Shown here in pieces: positions 9,115 to 18,178 of a DNA stretch of 64,000 bases (position 1 is the stretch's first letter; each line of letters begins with the position of its first letter). This DNA is from Palsa-506 sp963836355. Lineage in GTDB: Bacteria; Actinomycetota; Actinomycetes; Streptosporangiales; Streptosporangiaceae. The stretch lies in NCBI GenBank assembly GCA_963836355.1, contig CAWIJO010000018.1:124001-188000 (forward strand), written 5' to 3'. The notes beneath the pieces were generated by a model. That model worked only from the letters and a program-made list of their open reading frames with translations. It made no database searches and had not been told where the DNA came from. The translations under genes were made by a program, and so were the position numbers.

Positions 9115-9912
9115 ATGCTCGCCAGGCACCGGCAGTCGCTGATCCTGCAGGACGTCCGGCGCGCAGGCAGCGCGCGGGTAAGCGACCTGACCCAGCGCCT
9201 TGGCGTCTCGGACATGACGATCCGGCGTGACCTAGAGGTGCTGGCCAGGGCTGGGCTGATCGAGAAGGTGCACGGCGGCGCCGTGCTGCCTGGCGTGCCG
9301 AGCAGCCACGAGCCCGGCTTCGACGCCAAGTCCGTGCTGGAGCGGCCGGAGAAGGAGGCGATCGCCAGGGCGGCCGCCGACCTGGTCACTCCCGGCACCG
9401 CGATCGCGCTGTCGGCCGGCACTACCACCTTCGAGCTGGCCAGGCACCTCCGCGAGATTCCCCGGCTGACGATAGTGACGAACTCCGTCCGGGCCGCCAG
9501 CCTGATGGAGGGCGTCAGGCCGGCGGGCGGCAGCGGGACCAGGTTTGCCGTGATCCTCACCGGCGGCGTGCGGACGCCGTCCGACGCGCTGGTCGGCCCG
9601 ATCGCCGACCTGGTGATCCGGTCGCTGCATTTCGACCTGCTCTTCATCGGCTGCCACGGCATCGATCCGGCGGCCGGGCTGACCACTCCCAACCTGGCGG
9701 AATCGGAGACCAACCGGGCGTTCGTGCGCTCGGCGCGGCGGGTCACGGTCATCGCCGACCACACCAAGTGGGGGATCGTCGGCCTGAGTTCGTTCGCCGA
9801 CCTGGAGGACGTCGACACGCTGATCACCGGCAGCCAGCTGCCCGCCGAGGCTCGCTCGCTGCTGTCCGAGCGGGTCGGCCAGCTGGTTATCGCGGACGAC
9901 GGCCCGGGCTAG
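9115..9912 (+). CDS. DeoR-family transcriptional regulator
   Basis: Regulator of 265 residues with an N-terminal winged helix-turn-helix of the DeoR family (RVSDLTQRLGVSDMTIRRDLEVL, about residues 20-42) and a C-terminal DeoRC sugar-phosphate sensing domain (IALSAGTTTFELARHL, LLFIGCHGIDPAAGLTTPN, ADHTKWGIVGLSSFADL). Such proteins usually repress sugar catabolism and respond to a phosphorylated intermediate. ATG 9115 has a purine-rich GGGAG immediately upstream. Its divergent position relative to the transporter-gal unit suggests it co-controls that unit with the LacI-type repressor; this is inference from position. Confidence 0.9.
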   Translation: MLARHRQSLILQDVRRAGSARVSDLTQRLGVSDMTIRRDLEVLARAGLIEKVHGGAVLPGVPSSHEPGFDAKSVLERPEKEAIARAAADLVTPGTAIALSAGTTTFELARHLREIPRLTIVTNSVRAASLMEGVRPAGGSGTRFAVILTGGVRTPSDALVGPIADLVIRSLHFDLLFIGCHGIDPAAGLTTPNLAESETNRAFVRSARRVTVIADHTKWGIVGLSSFADLEDVDTLITGSQLPAEARSLLSERVGQLVIADDGPG

Positions 9913-9968
9913 CGCGCCCCCGCGGCCGGCCGGGCTGCCTGCGGCGGGCTCAGCCGTCCCGGGCGGGT

Positions 9969-11105
9969 TCAGCCGTCCGCAGGCTGCATCGCGGCGGCGA
10001 GCTTCATGGCCTCCTCGATCAGGGTCTCCACGATCTGCGACTCAGGCACCGTCTTGATCACCTCGCCCTTGACGAAGATCTGCCCCTTGCCGTTGCCCGA
10101 CGCGACGCCGAGGTCGGCCTCCCGCGCCTCGCCGGGGCCGTTGACCACGCAGCCCATCACCGCGACCCGCAGCGGGATGTCCAGCCCGTCCAGCGCCGCG
10201 GTGACCCGGTCGGCGAGGGTGTACACGTCCACCTGGGCACGCCCGCAGGACGGGCAGGACACGATCTCAAGGCCGCGGTCGCGCAGCCCGAGCGACTCCA
10301 GGATCGCGGCGCCGACCTTGACCTCCTCGACCGGCGGCGCGGACAGTGACACCCGGATCGTGTCACCGATCCCCTCGGCGAGCAGCGCGCCGAACGCGAC
10401 CGCCGACTTGACCGTGCCCTGGAACGCCGGCCCCGCCTCGGTGACGCCCAGGTGCAGCGGATAGTCGCATTGCTGCGCGAGCAGCCGGTAGGCGTTGATC
10501 ATGATCACCGGGTCGTGGTGCTTCACCGAGATCTTGATATCGGTGAAGCCGTGCTCCTCGAACAGCGAGCATTCCCACAGCGCCGACTCGACCAGCGCCT
10601 CCGGCGTGGCCCGCCCGTACTTGGCCAGCAGCCGCTTGTCCAGCGAGCCCGCGTTCACGCCGATCCGGATCGGCACCCCGGCCTCCCCGGCCGCGGCGGC
10701 GATGTCGGCGACCTTGTCGTCGAATGCCTTGATGTTGCCCGGGTTCACCCGGACCGCGCCGCAGCCCGCGTCGATCGCCGCGAAAACGTACTTCGGCTGG
10801 AAGTGGATGTCGGCGATCACCGGGATCTGAGACTTGCGCGCGATCTCCGGCAGCGCGTCGGCGTCGTCCTGCGACGGCACGGCCACCCGCACGATCTGGC
10901 AGCCGGTCGCGGTCAGCTCCGCGATCTGCTGCAGCGTGGCGTTGACGTCCGCGGTCACCGTCGTCGTCATCGACTGGACGGAGACCGGGGCGCCGCCGCC
11001 GACCGGGACCGCGTGCCTGCCCTTGCCCACCATGATCTGGCGGGATTTGCGGCGCGGCGCGAGCGGCTCAGGCGGCAGCTGCGGCAGGCCGAGATCGACT
11101 GTCAT
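9969..11105 (-). CDS. ispG: 4-hydroxy-3-methylbut-2-en-1-yl diphosphate synthase
   Basis: Fe-S enzyme of the MEP isoprenoid pathway (also called GcpE) converting methylerythritol cyclodiphosphate to HMBPP. The N-terminal TIM barrel includes GAPVSVQSMTTTVTADV and ADIHFQPKYVFAAIDAG; the C-terminal [4Fe-4S] domain shows cysteines in SCPSCGRAQVDVYTLA and GCVVNGPGEAREADLG. The 378-residue length fits actinobacterial IspG. ATG 11105 is 13 bases from the upstream rseP-like stop. The order dxr-rseP-ispG is the conserved actinobacterial arrangement, so the three are probably cotranscribed. Confidence 0.97.
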   Translation of the reverse strand: MTVDLGLPQLPPEPLAPRRKSRQIMVGKGRHAVPVGGGAPVSVQSMTTTVTADVNATLQQIAELTATGCQIVRVAVPSQDDADALPEIARKSQIPVIADIHFQPKYVFAAIDAGCGAVRVNPGNIKAFDDKVADIAAAAGEAGVPIRIGVNAGSLDKRLLAKYGRATPEALVESALWECSLFEEHGFTDIKISVKHHDPVIMINAYRLLAQQCDYPLHLGVTEAGPAFQGTVKSAVAFGALLAEGIGDTIRVSLSAPPVEEVKVGAAILESLGLRDRGLEIVSCPSCGRAQVDVYTLADRVTAALDGLDIPLRVAVMGCVVNGPGEAREADLGVASGNGKGQIFVKGEVIKTVPESQIVETLIEEAMKLAAAMQPADG

Positions 11106-11118
11106 GAAGATGATCGCC

Positions 11119-12315
11119 TCATTGCACGAGATGGATCGGATTGAAGATGTCAGCCGTGATGAGCAGCAGCCCGAACCCGACGAGCAGCGCGAAGACCCCG
11201 ACGCTGACCGGCAGCAGCTTCCGCATGTCTACCAGGCCAGGATCGGGCCGGCCGCGCAGCCTGGCCAGCCAGGCCCGCACCCGTTCGTAGATCACCACGG
11301 CGAGGTGCCCGCCATCCAGCGGCAGCAGCGGCAGCAGGTTGAAGGCGCCGACGAAGATGTTCAGCGAGATGATGATCAGCAGGACGAAGGCAACCTTGAT
11401 CTTCCAGCTGTCCTTCGCGGCGACTACCTGGGCGGTGATGCCGCCGACGCCGACCACGCTTGACACCTGGCCGGCCGGCGTGTGCGCCCGGTCCTTGGCG
11501 AACAGATCCGGAATCGCGGCCGGCAGGTGCCCGACCGCCGCAACCGAGCCGGACAGCGTCTGGCCGAATGCCGATCCCGCGTAGGTCACCGCGCTCAGCA
11601 GGCCGAGCCGCTGGAAGGTGGCGGCGTTCCCGATCCCGAGGTAGGACCCCTGGCGCCCGCTGATCTGCGCCGGGACCGCGTGCAGCACGAGCTGGTGCCC
11701 GTTGCGCAGCACGGTAATGGCCACCGGCTTGCCCACTGGCTGTGCCCGGATGGCCGCGCCGAGCTGGGTCCAGTTGCGCACCCGGGTAGCCGCGATGGCG
11801 ACGATCTTGTCGCCGTTCCTGACCCCCGCCGCCTTGGCCGGGGACGCCGGAGAGCCTTGCGGGCACTTCCCGTTGTTGAAGGCGGTCGCGGTGGGCGGGA
11901 CGCAGGCGCTGACCGTACCGATCTTCGTCGAGTTGTCGTTTGCCAGCCCGATCCCGACCGCCAGCACGATCAGCAGGATGAAGGCGAGCGCGAAGTGCAT
12001 GAAGGACCCGGCCGCCAGCACGATCATCCGCTGCCAGCCTGGCTGCCTGCGGAACGAGCGCGGCTCGTCGGCCGGGTCGACATCCTCCAGCGCCGTCATG
12101 CCGGTGATCTTCACGAAGCCGCCGAACGGCAGCACCTTGACGCCGTACTCCGTCTCGCCCTTCGTCCGTGACCACAGCGTCTGCCCGAAGCCAACGAAGA
12201 ACTGGGTCACCTTCATGTGAAACTTCTTGGCGGTGGCGAAGTGGCCCGCCTCGTGCAGCATGATCGAGATGAGCAGCGCGGCCACGAAAATGACCCAGCC
12301 AAGCAACAGGCTCAT
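11119..12315 (-). CDS. rseP: Site-2 metalloprotease (RseP/Rip1 type)
   Basis: Membrane-embedded zinc protease of family M50 that cleaves anti-sigma factors or other membrane proteins within the bilayer. The HExxH zinc site is in SIMLHEAGHFATAKKFH near residue 22, a single PDZ domain lies centrally (GVRNGDKIVAIAATRV), and the second catalytic motif is NLLPLLPLDGGHLAV near the C-terminus. Membrane segments flank both sites. I start at ATG 12315, which has AGAGGGG just upstream, rather than ATG 12342. It lies between dxr and ispG as in other actinomycetes. Confidence 0.95.
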   Translation of the reverse strand: MSLLLGWVIFVAALLISIMLHEAGHFATAKKFHMKVTQFFVGFGQTLWSRTKGETEYGVKVLPFGGFVKITGMTALEDVDPADEPRSFRRQPGWQRMIVLAAGSFMHFALAFILLIVLAVGIGLANDNSTKIGTVSACVPPTATAFNNGKCPQGSPASPAKAAGVRNGDKIVAIAATRVRNWTQLGAAIRAQPVGKPVAITVLRNGHQLVLHAVPAQISGRQGSYLGIGNAATFQRLGLLSAVTYAGSAFGQTLSGSVAAVGHLPAAIPDLFAKDRAHTPAGQVSSVVGVGGITAQVVAAKDSWKIKVAFVLLIIISLNIFVGAFNLLPLLPLDGGHLAVVIYERVRAWLARLRGRPDPGLVDMRKLLPVSVGVFALLVGFGLLLITADIFNPIHLVQ

Positions 12316-12407
12316 CCGGCCGCCCCTCTCGCTCTTACGCATCCCGGCTCTTACGCATCCCGGCTCTCACGTACCCGGCTCCCACGTGTACCGCGCACGG
12401 TGTCAGG

Positions 12408-13625
12408 CTAGCCGCGGGGCCCCGTTCCCGTCAGCTCGCGCGCCCGGTGCCTGGCCCAGCGATCCGCGGCGAGCACGTCCTCGATCACCGCGATGTCCCG
12501 GCCGGAACCGTCATGCTCAGAGACTACCCGGGCAACCGTATCGACTATGCCGGCGAACTGGATGCGGCCGGCCAGGAACGCGTCGACGCATTCCTCGTTC
12601 GCCGCGTTGTAAACGGCCGGGACGGCGCCGCCGGCCAGGCCGGCCTGCCGGGCCAGCGCGACCGCCGGGAAAGCCTCGGCGTCCAGCGGCTCGAACGTCC
12701 AGGTATGCGACTTCGTCCAGTCGATCGCCGGCCCGGCGTCAGCGACCCGGCCTGGCCAGCCGAGTGCCAGCGCAATCGGGATCCGCATGTCCGGCGGGCT
12801 GGCCTGGGCGATCGTCGAACCGTCGGCGAACTCCACCATGGAATGCACAACCGACTGCCGGTGCACTACGACCTCGATGCGGTCGAAGCCGAGGCCGAAC
12901 AGCAGGTGCGCCTCGATCAGCTCGAGCCCCTTGTTGACCAGCGTCGCGGAATTGACCGTGATGACCGGGCCCATGTTCCAGGTGGGATGCGCCAGCGCCT
13001 GCTGCGGCGTCACCTCGCTGAGCTCTGCCCGGCTGCGGTGCAGGAACGGGCCGCCGCTCGCGGTCAGCACCAGCCTGCTCACCTCCTCGCCGTGCCCGCT
13101 GCGCAGGCACTGCGCGATCGCCGAGTGCTCGGAGTCGACCGGCACAATCTGGCCGGCCGCGGCCCGCGCTGTGACCAGCGGGCCGCCCATGATCAGCGAC
13201 TCCTTGTTGGCCAGCGCGAGCACCCGGCCGGCGTCCAGCGCGGCCAGCGTGGCAGCGAGACCGACCGCCCCGGTAACCGCGTTCAGCACGATGTCGCACG
13301 GCCACGCCGCGACCTCGGCGACGGCGTCCGGACCGGCCAGGATCTTCGGCAGCCGCCCGGTCCCCAGCCCGAGCGTCGCCGCCTGCGCGGCCACCGCGAG
13401 CTGCAGGTCGCGGGCGCCGCTGTCCCTGGCGACCGCCACCACCTCGGCGCCGAACTCCAGCGCCTGGCTGGCCAGCAGGCCGGGGTTGCCGCCGGCGGCG
13501 GCCAGGCCGGCCACCCGGAACCGGCCGGGATTGCGCCGGATGATGTCCGCCGCCTGGGTGCCGATCGACCCGGTCGAGCCGAGCAGCACGATGTCACGGC
13601 GGGGCGCGTTCGCTGGCTCCTGCAT
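12408..13625 (-). CDS. dxr: 1-deoxy-D-xylulose-5-phosphate reductoisomerase
   Basis: NADPH-dependent enzyme converting DXP to MEP, the first committed step of the MEP pathway. The NADPH-binding loop LLGSTGSIGTQAADII is at the N-terminus, the catalytic region holds LANKESLIMGGPLV and IVPVDSEHSAIAQCLR, and the flexible loop HPTWNMGPVITVNSATLVNKG is split here into HPTWNMGP and TVNSATLVNKG. Length is 405 residues, normal. ATG 13625 starts at MQEPANAPRRDIVLLG. A 92-base gap leads to the protease gene. Bases 13626-13863 upstream hold no gene I can support and should contain the promoter. Confidence 0.97.
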   Translation of the reverse strand: MQEPANAPRRDIVLLGSTGSIGTQAADIIRRNPGRFRVAGLAAAGGNPGLLASQALEFGAEVVAVARDSGARDLQLAVAAQAATLGLGTGRLPKILAGPDAVAEVAAWPCDIVLNAVTGAVGLAATLAALDAGRVLALANKESLIMGGPLVTARAAAGQIVPVDSEHSAIAQCLRSGHGEEVSRLVLTASGGPFLHRSRAELSEVTPQQALAHPTWNMGPVITVNSATLVNKGLELIEAHLLFGLGFDRIEVVVHRQSVVHSMVEFADGSTIAQASPPDMRIPIALALGWPGRVADAGPAIDWTKSHTWTFEPLDAEAFPAVALARQAGLAGGAVPAVYNAANEECVDAFLAGRIQFAGIVDTVARVVSEHDGSGRDIAVIEDVLAADRWARHRARELTGTGPRG

Positions 13626-13863
13626 CCCGCCATTCTCCCCTGCTGCCGCCGGCCGCCGTCAGCAGCACCATGATCGCCGCAAGGGCGGCACCGCCGCCGA
13701 CACCATCTCGGGGCAGCGCCAGCTCACGCCGGCGACCACCACCACGCTCAGCCGCGGCCGGGCCCCGTTCGCCGTCGGCAGGCCGCCGCGGCCGGCGCCG
13801 CTGGGTCGGCGCGTACCGTGAGACGGTGATTTTCACCAGCGCGCCGATCGCCGCCCAGGCGTC

Positions 13864-15364
13864 ATGACTACGGCCGACCAGCCACAAACACCAGTCCTCG
13901 CCGGGGCGCATCCCGGCCCAGCGGCCGGTTCCGGGCCGCTGCCGGGCCCGGCGCTCGGCCCGATGGCCGCGGCCCAGCTGGCAGGGACGCCCGGTCTCCC
14001 AGCAGCCGAACTGGCCCGACCAGGCCAAGGCCGATGAAGTGGCCCGCGAGCTCGCGCGGCAGCCGCCGCTGGTCTTCGCCGGCGAGTGCGATGCGCTGAG
14101 GGAGCGTCTCGCGGCCGTGACCTGCGGCGAGGCGTTCGTGCTGCAGGGCGGTGATTGCGCGGAGACCTTCGACGGCTGCACCGCGGATGCCGTGCGCGCC
14201 AAGCTGCAGACCCTGCTGCAGATGGCGGTCGTGCTGACCTTCGGCGCCCGCGTGCCCGTCATCAAGATCGGCAGGATGGCCGGGCAGTTCGCGAAGCCGC
14301 GGTCCGCCGCGGCCGAGGTCCGCGACGGCACCGAGTTGCCCGCGTACCGCGGCGACGCCATCAACGGGCTTGCCTTCACAGCGGCCGCCCGCACCCCCGA
14401 CCCGGGCCGGATGATGCGCGCCTACCACTGCTCCGCGGTCACGCTTAACCTGTGCCGCGCCTTCACCACCGGCGGTTACGCGGATCTGCACCAGGTGCAC
14501 GCGTGGAATCAGGACTTCGTCGCACGCAGCCCGGCCGGGCAGCGGTACGAGCGGCTGGCCGGCGAGATCGATCAGGCGCTGGCCTTCATGCGGGCCTGCG
14601 GGGCCGACCCTGATCAGCTGCGCTCGGTCGAGCTCTACTCCAGTCACGAGGCGCTGGTGCTGGACTACGAGCAGGCTCTGACCAGGATCGACTCCCGGAC
14701 CGGGCTGCCCTATGGCACGTCAGGCCATTTCCTGTGGGTAGGCGAGCGGACCAGGAGCCCAGGCGGCGCGCACGTCGAGTTCGCCCGCGGCATCCGCAAC
14801 CCCGTCGGGGTGAAGATCGGGCCCGGCGCCGACCCCGGTGACGTGCTCGCCCTGATCGAGCGGCTGAACCCCGACGGCGAGCCAGGCCGCCTTACCCTGA
14901 TCACCCGGATGGGCGCCGCCCGGGTGCGCGACGCGCTGCCGCCGCTGGTCGAGGCGGTCACCGCCAGCGGCACGCCGGTCGCCTGGATCTGCGACCCGAT
15001 GCACGGCAACACCTTCGAGGCGCCGAGCGGCCACAAGACCCGCCGGTTCGACGACGTGCTCGACGAGGTGCAGGGCTTCTTCGCGGTGCACCGCAGCCTG
15101 GGCACCCATCCCGGCGGCATTCACATCGAGTTCAGCGGCGACAACGTCACCGAGTGCGTCGGCGGCAGCTACCAGGTCGCCGCCGCGGACCTGCACCAGC
15201 GGTACGAGACCGCCTGCGACCCGAGGCTCAACCGCAGCCAGGCACTCGACCTTGCCTTCACGGTCGCCGACAGCTACCGGGTAGCCCACCGCAGCGGCCC
15301 GGCACCCGACGGGCAACCACCGCGGCGATTAACGGATTGCCGGGCGCCAGTCCCGGCCCGCTAG
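13864..15364 (+). CDS. Class II DAHP synthase, apparent frameshift near the N-terminus
   Basis: Catalyses condensation of phosphoenolpyruvate and erythrose 4-phosphate, the entry to the shikimate pathway. The TIM barrel is complete from PPLVFAGE onward: LQGGDCAETFDG, IKIGRMAGQFAKPRSA, YRGDAINGL, SSHEALVLDYEQAL, NPVGVKIGP, WICDPMHGNT, GTHPGGIHIEF and ACDPRLNRSQALDLAF. The conserved N-terminal QQPNWPD is in this same frame but has no start codon upstream; ATG 13864 opens a different frame that reads GTPGLPAA up to the junction. Restoring one lost 8-base unit CCAGCAGC at 13999-14006 joins them as GLPAAQQPNWPD. If read literally, translation would start at GTG 14039 and lack this N-terminal segment. 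Confidence 0.9.
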
Positions 15365-15372
15365 GCACCGGG

Positions 15373-16650
15373 CTACCGGACGGCGCTGGCCGCCTGCTCC
15401 CAGTCCGGCCGCAGCGGCATGCCCGACTCGCCATTCGCCGTGAGCCGGACCCCGAGCACCTGGTGCAGCTGGATCTGGTTCCGGTCGAACCCGAGCCTCG
15501 AGCCAGCCATGTACAGCCGCCACACCCGGGCAGTGCCCTCGCCGACCTCGGCGACCGCCTCGGCCCAGTGCTCGTCCAGGTTCGCGCACCAGCCGGCCAG
15601 CGTCTTGGCGTAGTGCTCCCGCAGGTTCTCTTCGTGCCTTACCTCGAACCCGGCATCGTGCATCAGCGAGACCAGGTAGCCCGGTGCCTCCAGCTCACCG
15701 TCCGGGAACACGTACCGGTAGATGAAGCCGTCCGGCCGCCGGGCGGGCTCGGTGTTGTCCTTCCTGGTGATGCAGTGATTGAGCAGCCGACCGCCCGGCT
15801 TCAGTTTGCCGTAGAGGAACGAGAAATAGCCGGGCAGCTGCGCCTTGCCGATGTGCTCGGTCAGCCCGATGGAGCTGACCGCATCGAAGCCGGCCTCGGT
15901 GACGTCCCGGTAATCCAGGTGCCGGACCTCGGCCAGCTCAGACAGCCCCGCGTCCTTGATCGCCCGCTGCGCCCAGGACGCCTGCTGCTCGGACAGCGTG
16001 ACCCCGAGCGCGCGGACGCCGTGCTCCCGCGCGGCGTGCATCACCATGCTGCCCCAGCCGCAGCCCACGTCGAGCAGCCGCATCCCGGGCGCCAGGCCAA
16101 GCTTGCGGGCGACCAGGTCGAATTTGTAGGCCTGAGCCTCCTCAAGGGTGGCGTCATCAGCCGGGTAGCAGGCGCACGTGTAGGCCATCGACGGGCCGAG
16201 CACCCACTCGTAAAAAGTATTAGACACGTCGTAATGGTGCGAGATCGCGCTTGCGTCCCTGGCCTTGGAGTGCCGCCGGCCGGACAGCCAGCGGCGGTTG
16301 ACCCTGACCTCCTGCGGTGGCGGCGGTACCCGCGGCAGCAGCACGCGCGGCCCGCCGAGCTGGCGGAGCAGCCGGAGCCGCTCGGCGAAGTCCATATCCA
16401 TCCGCTGCGCCTGGAGCATCCGGGCGAGCGCCGCGTACATGTCACCCTCGACGTCCAGGTGGCCGGACACGTACGCCCGGGCCAGCCCGAGGCCGCCGGG
16501 TGCCTGCGCCAGGTAGGACACCGCGGTCGGCGAGCGGACGGTGATCTTTACCGGCGAATCCGGCGCGCCCGCCTTGCTTCCGTCGTAAGCGTGGAACTCC
16601 ACCGGGGCATCGGGCCCCGCGACTTTCTCGAACACTTCGGCCAGTGGCAT
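15373..16650 (-). CDS. tmsB: Cyclopropane-fatty-acid-synthase-family methyltransferase (TmsB-like)
   Basis: SAM-dependent enzyme of the CFAS/mycolic methyltransferase family, 425 residues. The SAM-binding loop is LLDVGCGWGSMVMHAA, preceded by the family segment SHHYDVSNTFYEWVLG, with catalytic-region motifs TLSEQQASWA and SSIGLTEHIGK. It is encoded directly downstream of an FAD oxidoreductase on the same strand. That pair matches the tmsA-tmsB (bfaB-bfaA) arrangement known to make 10-methyl-branched (tuberculostearic-type) fatty acids: the methyltransferase forms a 10-methylene acyl chain and the flavoprotein reduces it. ATG 16650 is chosen with AAAGGA upstream. A plain cyclopropane synthase is the main alternative. 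Confidence 0.85.
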   Translation of the reverse strand: MPLAEVFEKVAGPDAPVEFHAYDGSKAGAPDSPVKITVRSPTAVSYLAQAPGGLGLARAYVSGHLDVEGDMYAALARMLQAQRMDMDFAERLRLLRQLGGPRVLLPRVPPPPQEVRVNRRWLSGRRHSKARDASAISHHYDVSNTFYEWVLGPSMAYTCACYPADDATLEEAQAYKFDLVARKLGLAPGMRLLDVGCGWGSMVMHAAREHGVRALGVTLSEQQASWAQRAIKDAGLSELAEVRHLDYRDVTEAGFDAVSSIGLTEHIGKAQLPGYFSFLYGKLKPGGRLLNHCITRKDNTEPARRPDGFIYRYVFPDGELEAPGYLVSLMHDAGFEVRHEENLREHYAKTLAGWCANLDEHWAEAVAEVGEGTARVWRLYMAGSRLGFDRNQIQLHQVLGVRLTANGESGMPLRPDWEQAASAVR

Positions 16651-16664
16651 AGCCCCATGTCCTT

Positions 16665-18152
16665 TCACCGCCCGCGAACGCACTTCTCATACAGGCCGGC
16701 GAGCCGGCCAGCCGGGTCATACTCAGCCTTGAGCGCTGCGTAGGCCGGGCCGTTGTAGAGCGACCAGAACTCCTCCTCCGGGTAGAAAGACGTCGAGTAC
16801 AGCCCTTTATGCCCGCCGAGGCTGGTGACAGTGTCCTCGACGAGCCGGTTGTGGTAGCCATCGGACTCGCCCGGCGGCAGCGGGACGGTGCCCCAGAAGC
16901 CGAAGTTCACGTACGCCCGGTCCGGCTGCAGCGGATAAAGCGGCCAGGCGTCGCGGCTGCGCAGCCGCAGCGGGCACATCCAGACCGGGCTCATCCCGAC
17001 GTCCGCGGTGAAGGTCCGCAGGAACTCGGCACCGCGCTCGACCGGGATCTCCACGTCCTGGATGACATCTTCATGCCGGGGCGCGCCGCGGCGGGCGGCC
17101 AGCGCGGCGGACAGCCCGTGCCGCCGGTCCAGCGCGACCAGCTTCCGGTACACGTCGGAGCGGCGGTACCGGCGCGGCCACAGCCGCCGGATGACCGGGC
17201 GCTGCATGCCGAACGGCCGTGAGCACCAGAACCAGTCGGTGTCCCACCGCCACAGGTAATCGGCGATGGTGAGGAAGTCCTCCTGCGGGCCGCGGATGGA
17301 CTGGTAGTAGATGCGTTCCCTGGTGTAGTCGCTGCGCCACGGCGCCACGTCGCTGAACGACCCGACGGTGAGGTACAGCTCGTCAAGCCCGAAGGCGGTG
17401 CCGTCGGTGAAGTCGGCCCGGTGCCCCTGGTAGCTGCCGTCTGCCGCGATCTCCGCGACCGCGTCCATGCAGGCTTCGGGGCTGCCGAAGCGGAAGTGCC
17501 GCAGGTGCACGAACGGCTGGACCGGCTCGAGCTCGATGGTCAGGGATAGCGCGTAGCCGAGCGTGCCGTAGGAGTTCGGGAAGCCGCGGTAGAGCGTGTC
17601 GTGCCCGCCGCCAGGAGCGGCGGTGATAACCCGGCCGTCGCCGGTGAGGATCTCCATCTCCAGCACGGACTCGTGCGGCATGCCGTTGCGCAGCGAGCTC
17701 GACTCGATGCCGAGGCCGGTGACCGCGCCGCCGATGGTGATCGTCTTCAATTGCGGGACGACCAGCGGCATGAGCCCGTGCCGCAAGGTCGCGTCGGCCA
17801 GGTTCTCGTAGGTGGTCATGCCGCCGGTGACCGCGGTCCTGGTGTCCGGGTGGACGCTGAGCACCCGGCCGAAGGCCGACACGTCCAGCCCGGCGGCCCC
17901 GGGTGCAGGCCTGCGCGCCCCGTAAATCCCTTTCAGCCCGGGACCACCACGCGCCCCGGCAGCCCCTTTCGTCCCACCGGCATTGCTGGCCGCCGCGTCG
18001 CGGAACCTGAACAGGTTGGAAGTGCGCTTGGCCAGGCGAACCGGGCTGCCCGGCGGGATCGCGTCGTAGTCAGCCTGCAGCCTGGTCACGGCAGCCTGGT
18101 ATGCGGCCGGCTTCGCAGCCCGTTGCCGGGCCTTGTCGGTGACGTCAGTCAC
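16665..18152 (-). CDS. tmsA: FAD-binding oxidoreductase (TmsA-like fatty acid methylene reductase)
   Basis: Flavoprotein of 495 residues related to the FAD_binding_4 / DHCR24 family. The FAD domain shows VTGGMTTYENLADATLRHG and PQLKTITIGGAVTGLGIESS, and the C-terminal region is rich in aromatic residues (WRWDTDWFWCSRPFG). By linkage to the CFAS-type gene 14 bases downstream it is best read as the reductase of 10-methyl fatty acid synthesis. I start at GTG 18152, which has GGGAGG at good spacing. The frame stays open upstream to 18512 only because a GC-rich minisatellite lacks stops; that extension is not credible protein. Confidence 0.83.
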   Translation of the reverse strand: MTDVTDKARQRAAKPAAYQAAVTRLQADYDAIPPGSPVRLAKRTSNLFRFRDAAASNAGGTKGAAGARGGPGLKGIYGARRPAPGAAGLDVSAFGRVLSVHPDTRTAVTGGMTTYENLADATLRHGLMPLVVPQLKTITIGGAVTGLGIESSSLRNGMPHESVLEMEILTGDGRVITAAPGGGHDTLYRGFPNSYGTLGYALSLTIELEPVQPFVHLRHFRFGSPEACMDAVAEIAADGSYQGHRADFTDGTAFGLDELYLTVGSFSDVAPWRSDYTRERIYYQSIRGPQEDFLTIADYLWRWDTDWFWCSRPFGMQRPVIRRLWPRRYRRSDVYRKLVALDRRHGLSAALAARRGAPRHEDVIQDVEIPVERGAEFLRTFTADVGMSPVWMCPLRLRSRDAWPLYPLQPDRAYVNFGFWGTVPLPPGESDGYHNRLVEDTVTSLGGHKGLYSTSFYPEEEFWSLYNGPAYAALKAEYDPAGRLAGLYEKCVRGR

Positions 18153-18178
18153 AGCGCCCTCCCAGGGCTCGCAGCCAT

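Noticed and set aside
13594..14394. Minus-strand ORF across the dxr-DAHP synthase gap
   Set aside because: It is antisense to the DAHP synthase coding region and has no family features in the gap.
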